Assembly (NCBI GenBank): GCA_049791675.1
Contig: JBARAD010000162.1
Coordinates: forward strand, 1 to 64,000
DNA from: Chryseosolibacter sp049791675
GTDB lineage: Bacteria; Bacteroidota; Bacteroidia; Cytophagales; Cyclobacteriaceae
Length of the DNA stretch: 64,000 bases
Direction of reading: 5' to 3'
The first letter of the stretch is position 1. Every line of letters begins with the position of its first letter. Shown here piece by piece: positions 34,201-43,615 of the stretch. Made by a program: the position numbers and the translations under genes. Under the pieces are notes generated by a model. It did not search any database. It worked only from the letters and a program-made list of their open reading frames with translations, and had not been told where the DNA came from.

Positions 34201-35121
34201 ATGAAAGTTCTCGTTACCGGAGGTGCCGGGTATATTGGCACCGAGCTGATCACCTTGCTGGTTAATAATCCATTGGTCGAACAGGTGATCATCTACGATA
34301 ATCTCAGTCGGCCTAACTTTAACCTTTTCCTGGGCCTGAGACTTCGTAAGCATCATAAGATCTCTTTTGTCAAGGGAGAATTGCTGGATTCCCGCGCGTT
34401 GAAAAAGATTCTTCAGGGTGTCGATGTTGTTTATCACCTGGCGGCAAAAGTGACCACGCCGTTTGCCAATGCGGATGCGCACGCCTATGAACAGGTGAAT
34501 CACTGGGGTACCGCTGAACTTGTGTATGCGGTCGAAACCAGCGATGTGAAACGTTTTATTTATACGAGCAGCACGGGTGTATACGGTTCCTCGAAAGTTC
34601 CTGCGCACGAGGACAAGCCACCGGATCCGCAAACATTTTACGCGGTATCCAAGCTGAGGGGAGAAGAGCATGTGCGACGCCTGATCGGCAAGATCGATGC
34701 CTATATCATGCGTTGCGGAAATGTGTATGGGTACAGCAAGAGCATGCGTTTCGATGCGGTCATCAACAAGTTTATCTTCGAGGCAAACTTCAATCGCTTC
34801 ATTACTATCCAGGGAGACGGAAAGCAATCCCGCACATTTATTCACATCGAGATGGTGGCCAAGGCCCTCAACAATCTGCTGACCGCGGATCTGCCGAGCG
34901 ACGTGTATAACATTGTCGACAAGAATTTGAAAGTTATCGACATACTCGATGTCCTGAAGGAACTGATTCCTGACCTTGAATTCATATTCATCAATCAGCA
35001 TTTGCGCCTTCATGAGTTGAATGTGAAGGTCAATCCGTTGATCACGGACACATTGCAGATCCGGAATTCCCGGACGCTGAAAGAAGATCTCGGTGAGTTT
35101 CTGACAAAATTCAGTTTTTAG
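34201..35121 (+). CDS. NAD-dependent epimerase/dehydratase (extended SDR)
   Basis: The 306-residue protein has the Rossmann motif TGGAGYIGTEL at 6-16, the catalytic serine region in YTSSTGVYGSS, and the YxxxK pair in FYAVSKLRGEEH. This is the nucleotide-sugar epimerase/dehydratase pattern. The substrate cannot be told. It is followed 13 bp later by the antiporter gene, perhaps in one transcript. The entire opposite strand is also open but is judged a shadow. Confidence 0.9.
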   Translation: MKVLVTGGAGYIGTELITLLVNNPLVEQVIIYDNLSRPNFNLFLGLRLRKHHKISFVKGELLDSRALKKILQGVDVVYHLAAKVTTPFANADAHAYEQVNHWGTAELVYAVETSDVKRFIYTSSTGVYGSSKVPAHEDKPPDPQTFYAVSKLRGEEHVRRLIGKIDAYIMRCGNVYGYSKSMRFDAVINKFIFEANFNRFITIQGDGKQSRTFIHIEMVAKALNNLLTADLPSDVYNIVDKNLKVIDILDVLKELIPDLEFIFINQHLRLHELNVKVNPLITDTLQIRNSRTLKEDLGEFLTKFSF

Positions 35122-35134
35122 GTAAACTTGCCGT

Positions 35135-36724
35135 ATGCAGGATATTGCAACGGTCATCGTACTATTAGCGGTCGTCACCGCACTGGCTGAGTTGACTGAC
35201 CGGATCAGGATACCCTATCCGATCCTGCTTGTTGTTTCCGGTATCGGCATCGGTCTGATACCCGGATTGCCGCACATGAGCCTGCACCCGGAGGTGGTCT
35301 TCCTCATATTTCTTCCCCCCATCCTGTACTCGGCTGCCTGGAATACGTCGTGGCCTGAATTCAAGGCGGCACGCCGGCCCATTTTTCTGCTCGCGATCGG
35401 CTGTGTGATCTTTACGACCTGTGCCGTAGCCTGGATTGCACACACATTCATTCCCGGGTTCGGGTGGCCCGAAGCGTTTGTTCTCGGCGCAATAATCTCT
35501 CCGCCGGACGCGATTGCCGCAGCCGCTTCTACCAAAGGACTGGCTGTGCCCCGAAGGATCATCACTGTGCTGGAAGGTGAGAGCCTCGTGAACGATGCCA
35601 CGGGCCTGATCGCGTACAGGTATGCAGTTGCTGCTGTCGTGAGCGGGGCGTTCAGCGTCTGGGAGGCCGGGCTTCAGTTTATCGTGGTGGCTACCGGTGG
35701 AATTCTGCTGGGGCTTGTGATGGCCGTGATCTTCAAATGGATTCATAAGATCACTTCCGACAATCCGACAACGGATACGACACTGACATTTATTACTCCC
35801 TATATCGTCTACCTGCTGGCGGAGAGCCTCCATCTCTCCGGCGTACTGGCGGTGGTGACATGCGGACTGTACCTCACCTGGCATTCGTCAGTGCTGTTCA
35901 ATCATCAGACCCGACTACAGGCTTACGGGTCATGGCGCACGGCGATGTTCATCCTCAATGGCGTCGTCTTCATCCTGATCGGTTTGCAGTTGCCCATGAT
36001 CCTCGAAAGTCTGCAGGACCATTCCTTCAGCATGCTTTTCAAGTACGCTGCCGTTGTAAGCCTTGCCGTGATCATTGTCAGGATCATCTGGGTGTATCCG
36101 GGAGCCTACATTCCGCGATTGAGCAAGAAGGTCCGGCAACGTGAACCGGAAGTTAATCTGAAACTTGTCACCATCGTCGCATGGTCCGGTATGCGTGGCG
36201 TGATTTCGCTGGCCGCAGCGCTCGCAATTCCCCTCGTGATCCAGGGGTCAGCGCCATTCCCAAACCGCAACCTGATTATTTTCCTCACATTCTCCGTGAT
36301 TTTTACCACGCTTGTGCTGCAGGGATTGACGCTGCGTCCATTGATCAGGTGGCTCGGGATAAAAGAAAATGGTGAAGCCCACGAAAAAGAATTGAGGGCG
36401 CGGCTCGCAGTGGCTTCCGCGATGATTGAACATATTGAAGAAAATTATTCACTGGGCCTCTCGGATGAGGGATTGAACCTGATTAAAACGAAATATGAAA
36501 TCCGGATCCAACGGATCCGTAAGGAAGAGAATGTTTCGAAATTACATGAAGGGTTGGTTGATAGCCTCCATGTGATCCAGCAGGAGTTGCTTGACAAAGA
36601 GCGTCAGCTGCTCATCAGACTCCGCAAGGAAGGGACCATCAGTGAAGAAGTTTTGCGGAAGATGGAATACGAACTTGATCTTGAAGAAAGCAGGTTGATC
36701 CTGGAGAAAGGAATGCCATTGTAG
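35135..36724 (+). CDS. Na+/H+ antiporter, CPA1 family
   Basis: A 529-residue membrane protein with about 12 membrane segments (1-410). Ion-binding signatures are ISPPDAIAAAA and LEGESLVNDATGLIAYR, diagnostic for CPA1 exchangers. A cytoplasmic, charged helical tail (about 425-529) is likely regulatory. It exchanges cytoplasmic Na+ (or K+) for protons. It lies 13 bp after the epimerase and converges with the suf operon. Confidence 0.93.
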   Translation: MQDIATVIVLLAVVTALAELTDRIRIPYPILLVVSGIGIGLIPGLPHMSLHPEVVFLIFLPPILYSAAWNTSWPEFKAARRPIFLLAIGCVIFTTCAVAWIAHTFIPGFGWPEAFVLGAIISPPDAIAAAASTKGLAVPRRIITVLEGESLVNDATGLIAYRYAVAAVVSGAFSVWEAGLQFIVVATGGILLGLVMAVIFKWIHKITSDNPTTDTTLTFITPYIVYLLAESLHLSGVLAVVTCGLYLTWHSSVLFNHQTRLQAYGSWRTAMFILNGVVFILIGLQLPMILESLQDHSFSMLFKYAAVVSLAVIIVRIIWVYPGAYIPRLSKKVRQREPEVNLKLVTIVAWSGMRGVISLAAALAIPLVIQGSAPFPNRNLIIFLTFSVIFTTLVLQGLTLRPLIRWLGIKENGEAHEKELRARLAVASAMIEHIEENYSLGLSDEGLNLIKTKYEIRIQRIRKEENVSKLHEGLVDSLHVIQQELLDKERQLLIRLRKEGTISEEVLRKMEYELDLEESRLILEKGMPL

Positions 36725-36742
36725 GTGGCATCGTACCGATGG

Positions 36743-36790
36743 AAAAAAACTGCCCATGCATGGACATCAAACGCTGTCCATGCATGGGCA
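36743..36790 (-). terminator. Strong intrinsic terminator of the suf operon
   Basis: A perfect 16-bp stem with arm TGCCCATGCATGGACA (36751-36766) and its complement (36775-36790) surrounds an 8-nt loop. On the minus strand it is followed by GTTTTTTT, giving an intrinsic terminator downstream of the bacilliredoxin gene. Each arm also contains the palindrome CCATGCATGG. Confidence 0.85.
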
Positions 36791-36834
36791 TGATTGGATG
36801 ACCTGTCCGCCGCGAAATTCAGGCGGTGTTCACA

Positions 36835-37251
36835 CTAGCAGTATTCTTCAAAAACCTCAACCAGGTGCTGACCGATCATCTGTGCATTTCTTCCTTCGAT
36901 GTGGTGACGCTCCACAAAATGAACGAGCTCGCCGTCCTTGAATAATGCAATGGCCGGAGAGGAGGGAGGATAAGGTAAAGTATATTCTCTGGCTTTCGCT
37001 ACAGCTTCTTTGTCTACTCCGGCGAAGACAGTCGCCAAAGTATTCGGCTTCCTGCTGGCGTTCTGCAGGGCCCATTTGATGCCGGGCCTTGCTGCACCTG
37101 CAGCACACCCACAAACAGAGTTGATCACGAGTAAGGTGGTGCCCTTTTGATCTTTCAATTCGCCCTCTACCTCACCCGGAGTCTTTAATTCCTTAAAGCC
37201 TGCGCTGGTTAAATCCGTGCGCATGGGAGCTACTAATTGTTCAGGATACAT
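36835..37251 (-). CDS. Bacilliredoxin, BrxA/BrxB (YphP) family
   Basis: The 138-residue thioredoxin-fold protein carries Cys47-Gly48-Cys49 in NSVCGCAAG and ends with the typical Cys, length and motifs matching YphP/YqiW. Bacilliredoxins remove bacillithiol from proteins; whether this organism makes bacillithiol is not visible here. It is the last gene of the suf transcript, 33 bp after the SufT-like gene, followed by a terminator. Confidence 0.93.
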   Translation of the reverse strand: MYPEQLVAPMRTDLTSAGFKELKTPGEVEGELKDQKGTTLLVINSVCGCAAGAARPGIKWALQNASRKPNTLATVFAGVDKEAVAKAREYTLPYPPSSPAIALFKDGELVHFVERHHIEGRNAQMIGQHLVEVFEEYC

Positions 37252-37284
37252 ATGATTTATTAAGTTAATCTATTGTTAAAATAT

Positions 37285-37638
37285 TTATAAAAATCCGAGT
37301 TCGAGTTTGGCCGCTTCACTCATCATTTCCTGTGAGTAAGGAGGATCAAAAGTTATTTCAACCTTTACCTCATTGATACCTTCGATCGTCCGCAGCTTTT
37401 GTTCCACCTCTTCCGGAATAACTTCCGCGGAAGGGCAGGAGGGTGACGTCAGTGTCATGAGCACGTACACATTGTTCACCGGGTAAATATTGATCTCGTA
37501 GATCAGGCCCAGTTCGTAAATGTCTACCGGGATCTCCGGGTCATAGACGGTTTTGATTGTTTGCAAAACTTTATCATGCAGATCCGGGATCGCGGCATCT
37601 GATGCTTTTTGCGCTGTATTGGAAACCTCTTCATTCAT
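37285..37638 (-). CDS. SufT-like DUF59/MIP18-family Fe-S assembly protein
   Basis: The 117-residue DUF59 protein has IKTVYDPEIPVDIYELGLIY and the conserved Cys in LTSPSCPSAE. SUF-operon members of this family help target or mature Fe-S clusters. The start overlaps the sufE stop by 4 nt. The N-terminal 20 residues are a non-conserved extension. Confidence 0.92.
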   Translation of the reverse strand: MNEEVSNTAQKASDAAIPDLHDKVLQTIKTVYDPEIPVDIYELGLIYEINIYPVNNVYVLMTLTSPSCPSAEVIPEEVEQKLRTIEGINEVKVEITFDPPYSQEMMSEAAKLELGFL

Positions 37639-38069
37639 GACTTTACCTGCATTTTGGTTTTGAACGCCAGGGCGTATAATTTCATTTGCCTGATCATGGC
37701 AGCAAAACCGTTTGAGCGTTGCGTGCCAATGAAACGATCCATCCCGATGCGGCTCATAAAGTACAGATCGGCATGGAGAATATCGTCAGGTGTATGGCCG
37801 TTAAAGATCCGCGTCAGCAGACTTACCAGTCCTTTTGTGATGGCAGTGTTGCTGTCAGCGCGGAAATATATTCTGTTGTCGTCGAAAGAGGCTGCGAGCC
37901 ATACCTTTGACTGACACCCCTTCACGATATTCTGTTCAGTCTTCTCGGATTCAGGCATGTCCGGTAGTTTCTGGCCCAACTCCATGATGTAGAACACGGT
38001 CATCTCCATGTCTCCGTCAAGCAAAGAGAACTCGTTGATGATCTCGTCCTGGATTTGGTTTATGGTCAT
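37635..38069 (-). CDS. sufE: SufE sulfur-acceptor protein
   Basis: The 144-residue protein has the active-site Cys in VKGCQSKVWL, which takes persulfide sulfur from SufS and hands it to SufBCD. It begins 1 bp after sufS and overlaps the next gene by 4 nt. Confidence 0.94.
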   Translation of the reverse strand: MTINQIQDEIINEFSLLDGDMEMTVFYIMELGQKLPDMPESEKTEQNIVKGCQSKVWLAASFDDNRIYFRADSNTAITKGLVSLLTRIFNGHTPDDILHADLYFMSRIGMDRFIGTQRSNGFAAMIRQMKLYALAFKTKMQVKS

Positions 38070-38070
38070 T

Positions 38071-39312
38071 CTATTTCATGAAATTAATGATCCGCTCCAG
38101 GCCATCAGCAAGCTGATCGATCTCCTTCTTTGTATTATAAACCGCAAATGATGCCCGCACAGTTCCTTCAAGTCCATAACACTCCATGAGCGGCTGGGTG
38201 CAATGGTGTCCGGTGCGCACGGCAATACCGCGTGCGTCGAGCATCTGTCCGATATCAAAATGATGGATACCCTTTACGGTAAAGGCAAGTACACCCACCT
38301 TATGGGCTGCCGTACCAACGGCCGTCACACCTTTCAGTTTTGTGATTTTTTCGGTGGCGTATTCCAGCAGTTCCTGCTCATGAGCGGCAATGTTTTCCCG
38401 GCCCAGTTCCAGGATGAACTCCATCGCATGGCGGTATGCCACCACATCGGCAATATTGGGTGTGCCTGCCTCGAATTTGTAAGGCAGATCATTATAAGTA
38501 GTCTTGAGGAACGTTACCTCTTTGATCATCTCGCCACCTCCGTGGTATGGCGGCATGCTTTCCAGCAGCGCTTTTTTTCCGTACAGGATGCCCGCCCCCG
38601 TAGGTCCGTACATCTTGTGAGACGAAAGACAATAGAAATCACAGTCGAGATCCTGCACGTCGATGAGTATGTGAGCGCCTGCCTGCGCTCCGTCAATGAG
38701 CACAACGGCGCCGACTTCATGGGCCAGCCGGATGATTTCTTTCACGGGATTGATGGTTCCCAGACTGTTTGAGGCGTGATTGACTGCAACGACCTTTGTT
38801 CTCGTTGAGAGTTGTTGTTTGAATACCTGAAGGTCGAGTTCTCCTTCTGGAGTAACGGGAATTACTTTCAGCGTCGCCTTATTGGCTTCGCAGACGAATT
38901 GCCACGGTACAATGTTGGAATGATGCTCCAGCGTAGAGATGATGACCTCATCACCTTCCTTTACAAATGTCTTTCCATAGCTTGCTGCCACGAGGTTGAT
39001 GCCCTCGGTCACTCCGCGGGTGAAAATTATCTCTTCTGTCGAAGCTGCATTGATAAAATCGCGGGCGGTCTCCCGCGTTTGTTCATATGCTCTGGTTGCC
39101 TTTTCGGCCAGCGTATGGATCCCTCTATGGATGTTGGCGTTGTAGCCGGTATAGTATTCGACGAGGGCGTCAATGACGCGCTTCGGTTTCTGGTTGGTGG
39201 CCGCGTTATCTAAATAAACCAGATCACGTCCATTGACCTGCTGGTGCAATACCGGGAATTCTTTCCTTATTTTTTCAACATCGATCGTTTTTGTGACTGG
39301 GGCTGTTTGCAT
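38071..39312 (-). CDS. sufS: Cysteine desulfurase SufS
   Basis: PLP-dependent enzyme of 413 residues that removes sulfur from cysteine. The PLP lysine is in LSSHKMYGPTG and the persulfide Cys is in VRTGHHCTQPLM, the group II (SufS) form. It lies 2 bp after sufD, and sufE follows 1 bp later, matching the biochemical pair. Confidence 0.96.
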   Translation of the reverse strand: MQTAPVTKTIDVEKIRKEFPVLHQQVNGRDLVYLDNAATNQKPKRVIDALVEYYTGYNANIHRGIHTLAEKATRAYEQTRETARDFINAASTEEIIFTRGVTEGINLVAASYGKTFVKEGDEVIISTLEHHSNIVPWQFVCEANKATLKVIPVTPEGELDLQVFKQQLSTRTKVVAVNHASNSLGTINPVKEIIRLAHEVGAVVLIDGAQAGAHILIDVQDLDCDFYCLSSHKMYGPTGAGILYGKKALLESMPPYHGGGEMIKEVTFLKTTYNDLPYKFEAGTPNIADVVAYRHAMEFILELGRENIAAHEQELLEYATEKITKLKGVTAVGTAAHKVGVLAFTVKGIHHFDIGQMLDARGIAVRTGHHCTQPLMECYGLEGTVRASFAVYNTKKEIDQLADGLERIINFMK

Positions 39313-39314
39313 GA

Positions 39315-40625
39315 TTAGAAATTTTTGTTCAGCCGTTCGCTGATGGCGGTATCAATATATTCTCTGATACCGGTATGCCCGATCTTGTCTGTTATTTCTC
39401 CGGCGAAGGCATACAGCATCATGGCGCGGGCGGCGTCTTTGGAAATACCACGGGTGCGAAGATAAAACAGTGCTTCCTCGTCGAGTTGGCCAGTGGTGCA
39501 GCCGTGTGAACATTTTACATCGTCAGCCCAGATCTCGAGCTGCGGTTTGGTATTAACGGTTGCCTTGTCTGATAACAGGATATTCCGGTTTGCCTGAAAT
39601 GCGTTTGTTTTCTGCGCCTGGGGCCGCACAAAGATCTTTCCGTTGAAAACCCCTTTGGCGTTTTCATCCATGATGCCCTTATACAGTTCATTGGTGAGCG
39701 AATGCGGTTTTTTATGATCCACCACTGTATGGTTATCGGCGAGTGTGCTGCCCGTCAGAAGATAAAGACCGTACATGTGTGATTCAATGCCTTCTCCGTC
39801 AATGATCAGGTGAAGATTGGACCGGAGAAGTTTACCCTGAAGGTTGAAGGTAAACGTGTTTACGCGGCTGTGGTTCTTCTGATAGATCTCTGTCTGTGTA
39901 AATTGATAGCGGTTCCCTTTGTCATTCTGGATATTGTAATAATCCAGCCGTGAATTTTCCGCTACGACAACTTCGTTGACAAGGTTTGTAAAGTGATTTC
40001 CCGGACCGGATGAATTGAATTTTTCCACAATGGTCACTTCGCTGTTCTTCCCTGTTACGATCAGGTTTCTATAGGTGGCAATGACTTCTCCCGCGGTGGC
40101 ATCATTAATATAGTAGATGACGACCGGTTTGCTGACCACAGTATTGTCCGGGATTTGGATAAACATTCCCGCTTTCCAGTCGGCTGTATTCCAGGCCGCG
40201 AACGCATCGCCCTTCATGTTGATATGCTGATTGAAGTGCTGGGTCGCCTGCGCATTCTTTTCACCCAGCGCCTTTTCAAGGGTTTGAATGGATATTTGTG
40301 CGGCAGGGGAATGGATGGCGGAAAGGTCGGCGGCAAAGACTCCGTTCAGGAAGACAAGCACATTGGCATCAAGTTCAGGGATGAAATATTCCGTTACATC
40401 TCTATTGAGCGGTTCTGTGGCGGTTTGCTGAAAGGAAAAGTTCTTTTCGAGTTCGCGCGTGAGGGGTGTGTACTTGTATTCTTCGTGCTTGCCGGCCGGA
40501 AGCCCGGTTTCCTCGAAGATCTCCAGCGCGCTTTTCTTCAGCGGGTCTGATACAGTCTGCATCCTTCGTTTAATAAACGAGGCCACATCACTGGTGATAT
40601 TTTTATCCGTTGTTGTAAGATTCAT
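39315..40625 (-). CDS. sufD: Fe-S assembly scaffold subunit SufD
   Basis: The 436-residue member of the SufBD family has the right-handed beta-helix core with the C-terminal motif CSHGCTTGQLDEEALFYLRT. It forms the SufBC2D scaffold with its neighbours. The order sufC-sufD-sufS-sufE is the standard Bacteroidota order. Confidence 0.95.
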   Translation of the reverse strand: MNLTTTDKNITSDVASFIKRRMQTVSDPLKKSALEIFEETGLPAGKHEEYKYTPLTRELEKNFSFQQTATEPLNRDVTEYFIPELDANVLVFLNGVFAADLSAIHSPAAQISIQTLEKALGEKNAQATQHFNQHINMKGDAFAAWNTADWKAGMFIQIPDNTVVSKPVVIYYINDATAGEVIATYRNLIVTGKNSEVTIVEKFNSSGPGNHFTNLVNEVVVAENSRLDYYNIQNDKGNRYQFTQTEIYQKNHSRVNTFTFNLQGKLLRSNLHLIIDGEGIESHMYGLYLLTGSTLADNHTVVDHKKPHSLTNELYKGIMDENAKGVFNGKIFVRPQAQKTNAFQANRNILLSDKATVNTKPQLEIWADDVKCSHGCTTGQLDEEALFYLRTRGISKDAARAMMLYAFAGEITDKIGHTGIREYIDTAISERLNKNF

Positions 40626-40636
40626 TTCAGAGATTA

Positions 40637-41392
40637 CTACGCAATGGCTACTTCGTCTTTGATCCAGTCATAACCCTTCGCTTCAAGCTCAAGGGCAAGT
40701 TCTTTTTTGCCTGACTTCACAATCTTTCCCTTATACAGCACGTGAACGAAATCAGGAACGATATAATCGAGCAGGCGCTGATAGTGGGTGACGACAATGA
40801 CCGCGTTATCTTTGCTTCTGAGTTTATTCACGCCGTTGGAAACAATCCGCAGCGCGTCGATATCCAGACCGGAGTCTGTCTCGTCGAGGATGGCAAGCTT
40901 TGGCTCCAGCATGGCCATCTGAAAGATCTCGTTGCGTTTCTTTTCCCCGCCGGAGAACCCTTCGTTCAGGGCGCGGTTCAGAAGGGATTGATCGATCTCT
41001 ACCAGTTTCATCCTTTCCTTCATCATGCCCAAAAAGCTGACGGCATCCAGCGGCTGCTGACCACGGTGTACACGGATCTGGTTCACCGCTGTTTTCATAA
41101 AGTTGATGGTGCTGACGCCGGGAATCTCAACAGGGTATTGGAAGGCCATGAATACACCCTCCCGCGCCCGCTCTTCCGGTGACATGGCAAGCAGATCTTT
41201 GCCCAGAAAGTCTACTGATCCGTCGGTGACTTCAAACTCCTCGCGTCCCGCGAGAACGGAAGCCAGTGTACTTTTGCCGGAACCGTTTGGTCCCATGATC
41301 GCATGCACCTCTCCGGGCTTCACCTCGAGATTGATCCCATTGAGGATCTGGTTGTCGTCAATTTTCGCTTGTAAATTTTTAATGCTTAACAT
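40637..41392 (-). CDS. sufC: ABC-type ATPase SufC
   Basis: The 251-residue ATPase has Walker A GPNGSGKST, the signature region LNEGFSGGEKKRNEI and Walker B LAILDETDSGLD. It powers the SufBC2D complex and is not a transporter. It is separated from sufB by 187 bp filled with a low-complexity array. Confidence 0.96.
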   Translation of the reverse strand: MLSIKNLQAKIDDNQILNGINLEVKPGEVHAIMGPNGSGKSTLASVLAGREEFEVTDGSVDFLGKDLLAMSPEERAREGVFMAFQYPVEIPGVSTINFMKTAVNQIRVHRGQQPLDAVSFLGMMKERMKLVEIDQSLLNRALNEGFSGGEKKRNEIFQMAMLEPKLAILDETDSGLDIDALRIVSNGVNKLRSKDNAVIVVTHYQRLLDYIVPDFVHVLYKGKIVKSGKKELALELEAKGYDWIKDEVAIA

Positions 41393-41408
41393 CTATCCGG
41401 ACAATTTT

Positions 41409-41578
41409 AAGATTCAAGATTTCAAATTCAAGATTCAAGATTTCAAATTCAAGATTTCAAATTCAAGATTTCAGATTCAAGATTCAAGATTCAAGATTAA
41501 GCTGCGGCCTCCTGACTCAATCTTAAATCTTAAATTTTAAATCTTAAACTTTAAATCTTAAACTTTAAATCTTAAATC
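41409..41578. repeat. Inverted TTCAAGATT arrays inside the suf operon
   Basis: Between sufB and sufC the left arm (41409-41500) repeats words such as AGATTCAAGATTTCAAATTC. The right arm (41518-41578) repeats AATCTTAAATCTTAAA. The arms are complementary in word content and flank the 17-bp GC-rich core GCTGCGGCCTCCTGACT. The array reaches the base before the sufB stop codon. If transcribed, it could fold into a large AT-rich hairpin within the operon. Confidence 0.75.
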
Positions 41579-41579
41579 A

Positions 41580-43025
41580 TTACCCTACACTGCCTTCCAG
41601 CGTCAGGGCCAGAAGCTTCTGTGCTTCCACCGCGAATTCCATCGGCAGCTGATTCAGTACTTCCTTGGCGTAGCCATTCACGATCAGGGCAACAGCAGAT
41701 TCTTCGTCAATGCCGCGTTGCAGACAATAGAAGATCTGATCTTCACCGATCTTCGACGTCGTTGCTTCGTGTTCGATCTTCGCCGTGTTATTTTCAACAT
41801 CGATATACGGGAAGGTATGGGCGCCGCATTTGTCACCCATTAATAAAGAGTCGCATTGTGAAAAATTACGGGCATTGGTTGCGCGCTTCATAATGTGAAC
41901 CTGTCCGCGGTAACTGTTTTGTGAGTGACCCGCGGATATACCTTTTGAAACGATCCTGGACTTGGTGTTCTTCCCGATGTGGATCATTTTTGTTCCCGTA
42001 TCGGCCTGCTGATAGTTATTCGTCACCGCCACGGAATAGAATTCCCCGACAGAATTATCACCTTTTAAAATACAGGAAGGATACTTCCACGTAATGGCGG
42101 AGCCCGTTTCTACCTGTGTCCAGGAGATCTTGGATCCGTCACCGGCGCAGAGGCCGCGCTTCGTTACAAAATTATAGATACCACCCTTTCCATTTTTATC
42201 ACCCGGGTACCAGTTTTGAACCGTAGAGTATTTCACCTGCGCATCCTTCATGGCATAAATCTCCACGACGGCAGCATGCAACTGGTTTTCATCCCGCATC
42301 GGCGCAGTACATCCCTCCAGGTAACTCACATAGGATCCTTCATCCGCAACGATGAGCGTTCTTTCGAATTGCCCTGTGTTTGCCGCGTTGATACGGAAGT
42401 ACGTGGAGAGTTCCATCGGGCACCTGACACCTTTTGGAATATAGCAGAACGAACCATCGGTAAACACCGCAGAATTAAGCGCAGCAAAATAGTTGTCCGC
42501 CACGGGCACTACCGATCCCATGTATTTCCTGATGAGGTCGGGATGTTTTTGTACCGCTTCACCAAAAGAACAAAAAATGATTCCGAGTTCGCCCAGTGTC
42601 TCCTTGAAAGTAGTGGCGACCGAGACACTGTCAATGACAGCATCCACCGCAACACCAGTAAGGCGCTTTTGCTCAGTAAGCGAAATTCCCAGCTTCTCAA
42701 AGGTTTTGATCAGCTCAGGATCGATCTCTTCAAGACTTTTTGCCTTCGCACTTTTCTTCGGGGCAGAGTAATAAATGACGTCCTGGTAGTCGATAGGAGG
42801 GTAGCTGACATTAGGCCAGCGGGGTTCCTTCATCTTCGCCCACTGCCGGTAAGCCTTCAGGCGCCATTCCAACATCCATTCCGGCTCATTCTTCTTTGCT
42901 GAAATAAACCGTACGATATCTTCGTTAAGCCCCTTCGGCGCGGAATCAGTCTCAATGTTGGTGGTCCAACCGTGCTCATATTCCTTCGAAGTGAGTTCCT
43001 CTAAAACCTGGTTGTCTTTACTCAT
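41580..43025 (-). CDS. sufB: Fe-S assembly scaffold subunit SufB
   Basis: The 481-residue protein is the first gene of the suf operon. It has the SufB signatures YIPKGVRCPMELSTYFRIN, GCTAPMRDENQLHAAVVE and SQCDSLLMGDKCGAHTFP, the last containing the conserved cluster-binding Cys. With SufC and SufD it builds Fe-S clusters. A Bacteroidota -7 promoter element lies 33-40 nt upstream. Confidence 0.96.
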   Translation of the reverse strand: MSKDNQVLEELTSKEYEHGWTTNIETDSAPKGLNEDIVRFISAKKNEPEWMLEWRLKAYRQWAKMKEPRWPNVSYPPIDYQDVIYYSAPKKSAKAKSLEEIDPELIKTFEKLGISLTEQKRLTGVAVDAVIDSVSVATTFKETLGELGIIFCSFGEAVQKHPDLIRKYMGSVVPVADNYFAALNSAVFTDGSFCYIPKGVRCPMELSTYFRINAANTGQFERTLIVADEGSYVSYLEGCTAPMRDENQLHAAVVEIYAMKDAQVKYSTVQNWYPGDKNGKGGIYNFVTKRGLCAGDGSKISWTQVETGSAITWKYPSCILKGDNSVGEFYSVAVTNNYQQADTGTKMIHIGKNTKSRIVSKGISAGHSQNSYRGQVHIMKRATNARNFSQCDSLLMGDKCGAHTFPYIDVENNTAKIEHEATTSKIGEDQIFYCLQRGIDEESAVALIVNGYAKEVLNQLPMEFAVEAQKLLALTLEGSVG

Positions 43026-43057
43026 ATCGCCTATTTAGACTAATTTCAATTAACATA

Positions 43058-43065
43058 CAAATCTA
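43058..43065 (-). promoter_or_regulatory. Bacteroidota-type promoter of the suf operon
   Basis: On the minus strand TAGATTTG, followed by T, matches TAnnTTTG exactly and lies about 33 nt before the sufB ATG. A CTTTA near 18-20 nt upstream is a partial -33 element. Confidence 0.55.
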
Positions 43066-43135
43066 TAACAAAATGCGGATTTAAAGGTTCTTTTTGATGG
43101 TTTTAACGAGAACTTCCGTAATCGTTTGAACCTGA

Positions 43136-43615
43136 TCAAACCGTCAGATTCAAGCTCCGGTCAAGACTTTCTTCCAAAGAAATCATTGTTTCTGTTCGTT
43201 CAATCCCTTCAATCTGCTGAATTTTGTCGTGCAAAACGACCTTCAGATGGTTCGTATCCTTGCAGTGGATCTTTACGAACATGCTGTAATTGCCGGTAGT
43301 ATAATGTATGCTTACTACTTCGGGGATCGTTTTCAGGGCGGTGAGGACCTGTTCGTAAAGAGCACTCTTCTGCAGAAAGATTCCGATAAAAGCGGTGATG
43401 TCGTAACCAAGCTTGGCATAGTTTACCTTCAGGGTAGTCTTCTCCACAATACCCGCTTCCTCCATTTTTGCCATGCGCACATGGACGGTTCCGCCTGAAA
43501 CGAAGGCTTTCTTGGCTACTTCTGTATAAGGTTTCTTGGCGTCCTGCATGAGGATCTCAAGAATTTTGAGATCGACATTGTCAATTTTAAAATTTTCGGC
43601 CATTTCAAAATTCAT
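43136..43615 (-). CDS. Lrp/AsnC-family transcriptional regulator
   Basis: The 159-residue protein has an N-terminal helix-turn-helix (about 8-60, LKILEILMQDAKKPYTEVAK and SGGTVHVRMAKMEEAGIV) and a C-terminal RAM ligand-binding domain (about 75-150). Lrp-type proteins sense amino acids. It lies 110 bp upstream of sufB on the same strand, which may link it to the suf operon, and is divergent from the tRNA-like RNA genes. Confidence 0.93.
   Translation of the reverse strand: MNFEMAENFKIDNVDLKILEILMQDAKKPYTEVAKKAFVSGGTVHVRMAKMEEAGIVEKTTLKVNYAKLGYDITAFIGIFLQKSALYEQVLTALKTIPEVVSIHYTTGNYSMFVKIHCKDTNHLKVVLHDKIQQIEGIERTETMISLEESLDRSLNLTV

Noticed and set aside
34192..35178. 328-codon frame covering the opposite strand of the epimerase gene
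   Set aside because: The epimerase has all SDR motifs; the antisense product has none and ends at the gene edges only by codon bias.
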